A stretch of DNA of 38,901 bases. Origin: Eubacteriales bacterium (GTDB lineage: Bacteria > Bacillota > Clostridia > Oscillospirales > Acutalibacteraceae). The translations under genes and the position numbers were made by a program. The notes under the pieces are model-generated. The model searched no databases. It was not told where the DNA came from and saw only the letters and a program-made list of their open reading frames with translations. Below, one piece after another: positions 33,532 through 38,901 of the stretch (positions are counted from its first letter, which is position 1; every line of letters begins with the position of its first letter). The stretch is taken from assembly GCA_030533225.1 (NCBI GenBank), contig JAUNJO010000010.1, positions 1 to 38,901 on the forward strand, in the 5' to 3' direction.

Positions 33532-35367
33532 ATGTGCGGAATAGCAGGCTATATCAGTAAATATAAGGACCTATCACAACATCCGAAAATTCTTGAAAAT
33601 ATGTCAGGGACTCTTAAAAACCGCGGTCCTGACGAGGACGGTATATTTCTTCATAAGAATATTGCACTCATTCACCGCAGGCTTGCGGTGGTTGACATTG
33701 AAAATGGCAAGCAACCGATGATTTTCGCAAGAGGACAGGAAACCTATGTTATTGTCTACAACGGAGAGCTTTACAACACCCATGAACTCAAAACGGATCT
33801 GCTACTGAAAGGTTTTGAATTTAAGACGGAAAGTGACACGGAAGTATTGCTTAAAGCATACGCTTGCTACAAGGAAAAATGTGCAGAAAAGCTCAACGGT
33901 ATCTTTGCCTTCGCAGTTTACGAACTGCACAGCAATAAGCTCTTTTTGTGCCGTGACAGAATCGGCGTAAAGCCTCTGTTTTACTCCGAGGCTATGGGTG
34001 AATTTATCTTCGGTTCACAGATTAAGACTATACTTGCAAGCGGTGAAGTAAAGCCTGTTGTTGGGGAAGACGGACTTTATGAGATATTCTTCTTAGGTCC
34101 TGCAAGAACTCCCGGAAACGGCATATTCAGAGGCATTGAGGAACTGCTGCCGGGAGAATACGGAGTTTTTGAAGACGGAAAATTCACAAAGGAAAAATAT
34201 TATAGAATCAAGGCACAGCCACACACAGAAAAAGAGAAAGAAACCGTAGAGCATACGAGATTTCTTTTAAGAGACTCCATAGAGCGTCAGCTGATTTCCC
34301 ACGTACCCCTTTGCACATTTCTCTCCGGCGGACTTGATTCAAGCATCATAACCCAAACCGCTTCGGACTACTACAAACTCGCAGGCAAAGGGAAGCTCAA
34401 CACCTACAGCGTTGAGTACCGTGACAACGCAAAGTACTTTCAGCGAAGCCTTTTTCAGCCAAATGCGGACACCGATTATATCAATCTTATGATAGACAGT
34501 GCCGACACAGTTCATCATGAGGTTATACTGGAAAACTCCCGGCTCTGCGACGCTCTGAGTGATGCCGCGGTAGCAAGGGATTTGCCCGGCATGGCGGATG
34601 TGGATTCCTCTTTGCTGTTGTTTTGCAAAGAGGTGAAGAAGAATTTTTCGGTAGCCCTTTCGGGTGAATGTGCAGATGAACTGTTCGGCGGTTATCCCTG
34701 GTATCACAACAAAGATATTCTCTTTGAGGAGTGTTTCCCCTGGTCGCGAAGTCAGGATATCCGCAGAAGTATTCTGAAAAACGGAATACTTGAAAGAGGT
34801 GAAGAATATGTGCGCTCCAAATATGAGGAAACTGTCGGCTTAGCGGAAAAGCTGCCATCGGACACTAAGCTGAGTTCCCGTATGCGAGAGATGTTCATGC
34901 TGAACTTCTACTGGTTCATGCAGTGCCTTTTGGACCGGAAAGACAGAATGTCAATGGAGTGCGGTCTTGAGGTGAGAGTGCCGTTTTGCGACTATCGGGT
35001 AGTGGAATACGCCTACAATATGCCTTGGGAATTAAAGGCGCTGGGCGGCAGAGAAAAAGGCATTGTGAGAAAGGCATTCGAGGGTATTTTGCCTGAGGAA
35101 ATCTGCTACAGAAAAAAGAGCCCATACCCCAAAACCCACAACCCCCTTTACATGAAGCTTGTGTCGGAAAGGGTAAAGAATATTCTCAACAAGAAAAATG
35201 CCTTGACAGAACTTCTGTCAAAAAGCGGTATAGAAGATATTATTAGTAATCCCGAAAGCATACCGTCGCCTTGGTACGGTCAGCTTATGCGTGCGCCTCA
35301 AATTCTCGCCTATATTGTTCAGCTTGACGCGTGGTTTGAACATTTCGGCGTGGAGATAGACTGTTAG
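33532..35367 (+). CDS. asnB: Asparagine synthetase, glutamine-hydrolysing
   Basis: Converts aspartate to asparagine using glutamine and ATP. Residues 1-210 are the class II glutaminase domain with N-terminal nucleophile Cys2 (MCGIAGYIS), NRGPDEDG and YNGELYN. The synthetase domain carries the PP-loop CTFLSGGLDSSII near residue 260 and SGECADELFGGYPWY. The C-terminal MECGLEVRVPFCDYRVVEYA block is also intact. Length of 611 is normal. RBS AGGAGGTAACT sits inside the end of the ylbJ-like gene, so both are on one transcript. Bacillus has a sporulation-linked asnO, which this resembles in context. Confidence 0.96.
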   Translation: MCGIAGYISKYKDLSQHPKILENMSGTLKNRGPDEDGIFLHKNIALIHRRLAVVDIENGKQPMIFARGQETYVIVYNGELYNTHELKTDLLLKGFEFKTESDTEVLLKAYACYKEKCAEKLNGIFAFAVYELHSNKLFLCRDRIGVKPLFYSEAMGEFIFGSQIKTILASGEVKPVVGEDGLYEIFFLGPARTPGNGIFRGIEELLPGEYGVFEDGKFTKEKYYRIKAQPHTEKEKETVEHTRFLLRDSIERQLISHVPLCTFLSGGLDSSIITQTASDYYKLAGKGKLNTYSVEYRDNAKYFQRSLFQPNADTDYINLMIDSADTVHHEVILENSRLCDALSDAAVARDLPGMADVDSSLLLFCKEVKKNFSVALSGECADELFGGYPWYHNKDILFEECFPWSRSQDIRRSILKNGILERGEEYVRSKYEETVGLAEKLPSDTKLSSRMREMFMLNFYWFMQCLLDRKDRMSMECGLEVRVPFCDYRVVEYAYNMPWELKALGGREKGIVRKAFEGILPEEICYRKKSPYPKTHNPLYMKLVSERVKNILNKKNALTELLSKSGIEDIISNPESIPSPWYGQLMRAPQILAYIVQLDAWFEHFGVEIDC

Positions 35368-35371
35368 CATA

Positions 35372-35400
35372 TTGAAAAAACAAACACCCCGTGCTAAAAT
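35372..35400 (+). promoter_or_regulatory. Sigma-A promoter of the PAP2 gene
   Basis: TTGAAA (35372-35377), 17 bp, TAAAAT (35395-35400), located just after the asnB stop and 19 bp before the PAP2 start codon. Confidence 0.75.
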
Positions 35401-35419
35401 ATAAGTGCGAGGTGAGTTT

Positions 35420-35917
35420 ATGACGAAATCTCTTTACATTAAGATGACACAGTGGTTTAAGCACCACCCGGCGGCGTATAAAATGCTGTACTTTATCTAC
35501 AAATATCTCCCCATGGTTTTCATGGCGGCGTATCCTCTGATGCTGATTTACAAAGCCGTATTCTCTTTAGACCGGGGTATTTTGAATTTGCTCATAGTGC
35601 CGCCCTGTGTATTTCTGAGCGTTACAGTGATGCGAAAACTCATAAACCGCCGAAGGCCCTATGAAAAGTTCTGCACTCCCTCTGTCATAGAGAAAAACAG
35701 AGAGGGTTGCTCCTTTCCCTCACGGCACACCGCATCGGCTTTCATAATTGCACTTTGCGGTTACACCCTTTGGCTGCCCTTAGGAATTGCTTTGACTTTC
35801 CTTGCACTATTCATAGGACTCAGCCGAATTTTAGCAGGAGTACATTTCATATCGGATGTCCTTTTTGCCTGTGTGTATTCAGTCCTATTGGGTGTTGTAT
35901 TCTTCTTTATAATCTAA
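35420..35917 (+). CDS. PAP2 family membrane phosphatase
   Basis: A 165-residue membrane phosphatase of the PAP2/BcrC superfamily. The three acid-phosphatase motifs are present: KLINRRRP (73-80), PSRH (100-103) and SRILAGVHFISD (135-146, catalytic His142 and Asp146). Hydrophobic segments surround them (about 29-48, 55-71, 104-134, 147-165). Substrate may be phosphatidic acid, phosphatidylglycerophosphate or undecaprenyl pyrophosphate; sequence cannot decide. ATG at 35420 with GCGAGGTGA upstream; a GTG five codons earlier is the ribosome site itself. Confidence 0.9.
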   Translation: MTKSLYIKMTQWFKHHPAAYKMLYFIYKYLPMVFMAAYPLMLIYKAVFSLDRGILNLLIVPPCVFLSVTVMRKLINRRRPYEKFCTPSVIEKNREGCSFPSRHTASAFIIALCGYTLWLPLGIALTFLALFIGLSRILAGVHFISDVLFACVYSVLLGVVFFFII

Positions 35918-35927
35918 AACACAGCAA

Positions 35928-35958
35928 AGCACCGCTTGAGATAAACTCAGGCGGTGCT
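35928..35958. terminator. Bidirectional terminator between PAP2 and tcdA
   Basis: 13-bp stem AGCACCGCTTGAG/CTCAGGCGGTGCT (one wobble) with a five-base loop. Plus side is followed by GTTTTAGTT, minus side by TTGCTGTGTTTTAG. It lies between two convergent stops. Confidence 0.85.
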
Positions 35959-35961
35959 GTT

Positions 35962-36666
35962 TTAGTTGATTTCACAGATATCCTTTATAACCTCGGATGC
36001 GATTACAAGTCCTGCCGCAGAGGGCACGAAAGACACACTTCCCACCGTTCTTTTGCCTGTGTCCTCTATGGGACTTTCGGGAGTTTTGGGGATTTCCTTT
36101 GAGTAAACGGTTTTCAGATGGTTGATTCCTTTTTGGCGCAACAGTCTGCGGATTGTACGCGCCAGAGGACAAACTTCGGTTTTGCTGATATCCGCCACCT
36201 GAATTTCCAAAGGATTCAGTTTATTTCCAAAACCCATACTGCTGATTATTGGTACATTTTGGCTCTTTGCCCTTTGTATCAGCAGAACCTTGGAGGACAC
36301 AGAATCAATGGCATCAACAACATAGCTAAACTGCGACAAGTCAATGGAATCAGCATTTTCGTGAGTGTAAAAAATATTGTGCTTTACAATTTTTATGTGA
36401 GGGTTTATACACTTCAAATGTTCTTCAAAAGCATCTGTCTTAAGAGTTCCCACCGTACTGTCGTCGGCAATTAGCTGACGGTTGATGTTGGTGACAGAAA
36501 CCCTATCACAGTCCACAAGGTGAATCTCACCTACTCCGCATCGGGCGATTGCGTCAACCGCGTGGCCGCCCACTCCCCCGATGCCGAACACTATAACCTT
36601 GGCGCTCGATAGCTTTTGCATATTATCTGTGCCGATTATCGCCTCGGTTCGCAAAAATCTCTCCAT
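35962..36666 (-). CDS. tcdA: tRNA threonylcarbamoyladenosine dehydratase (TcdA/CsdL, E1-like)
   Basis: ThiF/MoeB-type enzyme that uses ATP to cyclise t6A37 to ct6A in tRNAs. The Rossmann start KVIVFGIGGVGGHAVDAIARCGVGEIHLVDCD binds ATP, followed by VTNINRQ (Arg finger) and VVDAIDSVSSKVLLI. The TEVCPLARTIRRLLRQKGI block is specific to this subfamily. Length of 234 is at the short end. Its ATG overlaps the stop of the PfkB gene (TGATG) by one base. General ubiquitin-activating-like function is certain; the exact substrate is inferred from family. Confidence 0.9.
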   Translation of the reverse strand: MERFLRTEAIIGTDNMQKLSSAKVIVFGIGGVGGHAVDAIARCGVGEIHLVDCDRVSVTNINRQLIADDSTVGTLKTDAFEEHLKCINPHIKIVKHNIFYTHENADSIDLSQFSYVVDAIDSVSSKVLLIQRAKSQNVPIISSMGFGNKLNPLEIQVADISKTEVCPLARTIRRLLRQKGINHLKTVYSKEIPKTPESPIEDTGKRTVGSVSFVPSAAGLVIASEVIKDICEIN

Positions 36667-37574
36667 CAGAGTGCACCTGCTTTTTCTATAATTTTCATGA
36701 GTTCTTCTTCACAAAGGAAGCCTTTTGACGCTCCGTTTTCTCCGATTTTGTAGGAAGCAAAGTAGGTTGCATATCTCAATGACCTCTCCGCATCCTGAGT
36801 TTTTGCATAAAAATGCAAAAAGGCGGCAAAGAGGCTGTCCCCTGCGCCCACAGTATTCACAACAGGTCGGGTGTAAACCGCAGGAATCACTTTCACATCA
36901 TCTAAAGATGTGCGCAGGAGCGCACCCTTTTCTCCCATTCCTACCACAATTATTTTGTTTTGGTATTTTTCCATGATTTCCTTTGAAAATTCCACCTCTT
37001 TGCCGAGAATACTCTCGTTGCTGAGAAACAGTATGTGGGCAACGCTCATAAATCGGGCATTGTAACCGTCGTTTATATCAGAAAGGCAGTGAACATCACT
37101 TGCAATAAGGGCGCCGGTCGCCTTTGCACTTTCAAAAAGGCTTTCGCTGAAGTTAATATTACAAAGGCAGATAATATCGGAGTTATCAGCACTTTTTCTG
37201 AATTTATCTTCAGGGTAATGCAGATCCTGATTATCGGTTAAGTCGCAAATTATTGAGCGTCTGCCCTCTTTATCGTAGAGCACAACGGACTGAGCTGTGC
37301 TTTTATTCTCCGTGAGAATATTAGAGGTATCTATTCCATGACCTTCAAGCTCCGCCTTAATCAGTCTTCCGCTTGCATCGTCGCCGCAGAACGAGAAAAG
37401 CTTGACTTCATCGGAAAGCGTACCGAAAGCGAGAGCAAGATTATATCCCACTCCGCCGGGATTTGAAGATACACCGAAGAAGCGGTAGTCGATAGGTCTA
37501 TATTCAAGGGGAAAAGAATCCACCGAGGCCGAGGTCTCCATATTGACAAGTCCGCACACTGAAATTTTGCTCAT
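36666..37574 (-). CDS. PfkB family carbohydrate kinase
   Basis: Ribokinase-fold sugar or nucleoside kinase of 302 residues. N-terminal GLVNMETSASVDSFP and the glycine pair SNPGGVGYNLALAFGTL form the substrate end. The C-terminal motif VVNTVGAGDSLFAAFLHF holds the anion hole and catalytic Asp. Substrate is not predictable; GVSSNPGGVGYN resembles pseudouridine or ribose-type kinases. Start ATG 37574 with GGAGG five bases upstream; a TTG four codons earlier is that site. It is divergent from an EIIC-like permease, which hints at a shared sugar, and is coupled to tcdA. Confidence 0.92.
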   Translation of the reverse strand: MSKISVCGLVNMETSASVDSFPLEYRPIDYRFFGVSSNPGGVGYNLALAFGTLSDEVKLFSFCGDDASGRLIKAELEGHGIDTSNILTENKSTAQSVVLYDKEGRRSIICDLTDNQDLHYPEDKFRKSADNSDIICLCNINFSESLFESAKATGALIASDVHCLSDINDGYNARFMSVAHILFLSNESILGKEVEFSKEIMEKYQNKIIVVGMGEKGALLRTSLDDVKVIPAVYTRPVVNTVGAGDSLFAAFLHFYAKTQDAERSLRYATYFASYKIGENGASKGFLCEEELMKIIEKAGAL

Positions 37575-37600
37575 AATAACCTCCAATATTTGATAATAGC

Positions 37601-37629
37601 ATTTTATTATATTTTGCCTGTTGCGTCAA
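37601..37629 (-). promoter_or_regulatory. Sigma-A promoter of pfkB-tcdA
   Basis: Minus-strand TTGACG (37624-37629), 17 bp, TAAAAT (37601-37606), with a start about 20 bases before the ribosome binding site. Confidence 0.75.
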
Positions 37630-37705
37630 CTTTTTACCACCTAATTTCATTTATATACAGATTTTTTGGGGACAGAATATATATTGTTGACCATGGAGGG
37701 GAAAA

Positions 37706-38812
37706 ATGAGAATCAAAAGTAAGTCAAAAAAATCTTTAGAAGCATCATCACTGTGGATTTTACCCTTTACCGCTTTGTCGGGAATAATGCTGATGCTTTC
37801 ATATATATTAGAGATTATCGGCGGCGGTAACATAAGTGAAAACTTGGGTGAGGTGACAGTTTTCGGCAGGCTGTTTCTCGGTATATCACGGCTTTTGGAA
37901 GAACTCCTCCTCCCTGTAATCAGCGGATTGACAGCACTGAAAATTGCCGCCCCCAAAGCACTGCCGGCCGGTGTGCTTGGCGGATATCTCACGGCCGTGG
38001 GGTATTCCTTTCTAAATCCCTTTGGGGGCCTTTCAAGCACCACAGGTATATTCGGAGCCGTTGTATCGGGCGTAACAGCAGGATATTTAACAGAAGTTTT
38101 TGAAAAGCTTTCAGGGAGAATAACTGACAGATATCTGAGGGAGTTTTCGGTATCTGTACTCGGTACACTCTCGACTATATTATTCTCAATGGGAATTAAC
38201 ACAGTCTGGGGGATTGCATCTTACTATCTGAGCTTTCCTTTAGGCTATCTCGCTACAGTCAGCTCACCATTAGTTTATTTCATTTTGGGGATATTAATAA
38301 ACCTTAATCCCGGAAGTGCCTTTTATGTTTCGGCAATATCCGTTTTCGGCACAATGTCTGCCTTGGGTACAGGTAACGCAACCGGAGCACTTTTCACCGC
38401 CTTGGGAGTACCTGTAGTGTCACTCTTTATATCCGCATTGGCAAGCCCTGAGGACTTTTCAAAGCCGGAATGGTTCACATATATTTTCGGTGTGCTTTTG
38501 GGGTTTGGCGGAATCGGTGTAACTGCCGTTCCCTACTATGTAAAGCATCCTCTCAGAGCCTCTGTCTGCTTTTCCTTAGGCGGTGCAATGGCATCCCTGC
38601 TGTCACTTCAGTATGACATCGGTACTACAGGCATAACGGGGGGATTTTTGGGTGCAAATTCGGAAAACCCCATACTTTTGGGACTGATTATATTGTGCTC
38701 GGCTTTCTTTTCTTCAACTGTAAACGCAGTCTGGGGATATTTTGAGAATCCGAATAGGTACAAAAAGTATAATGTGTTTTCATACGAAAGCACAAAAAAA
38801 GCGTCAGATTAG
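37706..38812 (+). CDS. PTS EIIC-like membrane permease, stand-alone
   Basis: A 368-residue membrane protein with about nine or ten hydrophobic segments. It is glycine-rich, with EIIC-like stretches such as LEELLLPVISGLTALKIA, LPAGVLGGYLTAVGYSFLNP, and GFLGANSENPILLGLI near the C-terminus. The arrangement resembles fructose-type or PTS_EIIC_2 permeases. No EIIA or EIIB domain is fused and none lies in the visible neighbourhood. The N-terminus is very basic (MRIKSKSKKS). ATG with GGAGGGG five bases upstream. Transported substrate unknown; a non-PTS channel or transporter of similar fold is the alternative. Divergent from the PfkB kinase. Confidence 0.62.
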   Translation: MRIKSKSKKSLEASSLWILPFTALSGIMLMLSYILEIIGGGNISENLGEVTVFGRLFLGISRLLEELLLPVISGLTALKIAAPKALPAGVLGGYLTAVGYSFLNPFGGLSSTTGIFGAVVSGVTAGYLTEVFEKLSGRITDRYLREFSVSVLGTLSTILFSMGINTVWGIASYYLSFPLGYLATVSSPLVYFILGILINLNPGSAFYVSAISVFGTMSALGTGNATGALFTALGVPVVSLFISALASPEDFSKPEWFTYIFGVLLGFGGIGVTAVPYYVKHPLRASVCFSLGGAMASLLSLQYDIGTTGITGGFLGANSENPILLGLIILCSAFFSSTVNAVWGYFENPNRYKKYNVFSYESTKKASD

Positions 38813-38835
38813 AGTCGTACTCTAAAGGACAGTAA

Positions 38836-38868
38836 AAAAGGAAGCGCGAAAATTTCGTGCTTCCTTTT
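38836..38868 (+). terminator. Terminator after the EIIC-like gene
   Basis: About 14-bp stem AAGGAAGCGCGAAA/TTTCGTGCTTCCTT (one wobble) with a minimal loop, then TTCATTTTGTCTT. The last 30 bases of the window hold nothing recognisable. Confidence 0.85.
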
Positions 38869-38901
38869 CATTTTGTCTTATACCGTAACAAGCAGGATAT
38901 T

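Overview
The window looks like a chromosomal segment of a spore-forming, low-to-moderate GC member of the Clostridia (Firmicutes), most likely the Oscillospirales/Ruminococcaceae. This rests on a T-box before alaS, RNase J, FtsH next to Hpt and TilS, the order RNase J-GdpP-L9-DnaB, YqfC/YqfD and YlbJ sporulation proteins, flavin-dependent thymidylate synthase, and a dockerin-like repeat on a lysozyme. Genus is not determined. I found no tRNA, rRNA, CRISPR array or insertion sequence.

Layout. (1) 1-5948, minus strand: a folate, thymidylate and cell-wall operon reading thyX > tmk > DJ-1 family > 5-formyl-THF cyclo-ligase > mltG > U32 hydroxylase-type peptidase. It is followed by a separately promoted T-box leader and the 5' end of alaS. 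(2) 6018-10556, minus strand: five tightly packed phage-type genes, reading tail fibre/baseplate protein > EEP-fold nuclease-like protein > XhlA-like protein > GH25 lysozyme with a dockerin-like end > holin. They sit directly between uvrA and thyX with no integrase, capsid or portal gene. (3) 10640-23678, minus strand: a housekeeping block, reading rnj > gdpP > rplI > dnaB > tilS > hpt > ftsH > (terminator) > uvrA. (4) 23825-26061, plus strand: rnhA > cysteine desulfurase > NifU-type scaffold, ending in a strong terminator. (5) 26112-32406, minus strand: yqfC > yqfD, then ymdB, then the fatty-acid kinase fakA, then recG. (6) 32394-35958, plus strand: ylbJ-like > asnB > PAP2 phosphatase, divergent from yqfC across a palindromic promoter region. 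(7) 35962-37629, minus strand: PfkB-family kinase > tcdA. (8) 37706-38868, plus strand: an EIIC-like permease without visible EIIA/EIIB.

Working together: thyX and tmk make and phosphorylate dTMP beside a folate salvage enzyme. RNase J, RNase HI, UvrA, RecG and DnaB cover RNA turnover, repair and replication. YqfC/YqfD, YlbJ and an AsnB form a probable sporulation neighbourhood with back-to-back sigma-E-like promoters. The most unusual region is the orphan tail-fibre/nuclease/lysis cassette. It starts only about 27 bp after the uvrA terminator, which leaves no room for its own promoter there, so it may depend on readthrough from uvrA, which has a degenerate LexA-like site upstream. Whether it is a prophage scar or a domesticated release system cannot be decided from sequence alone.
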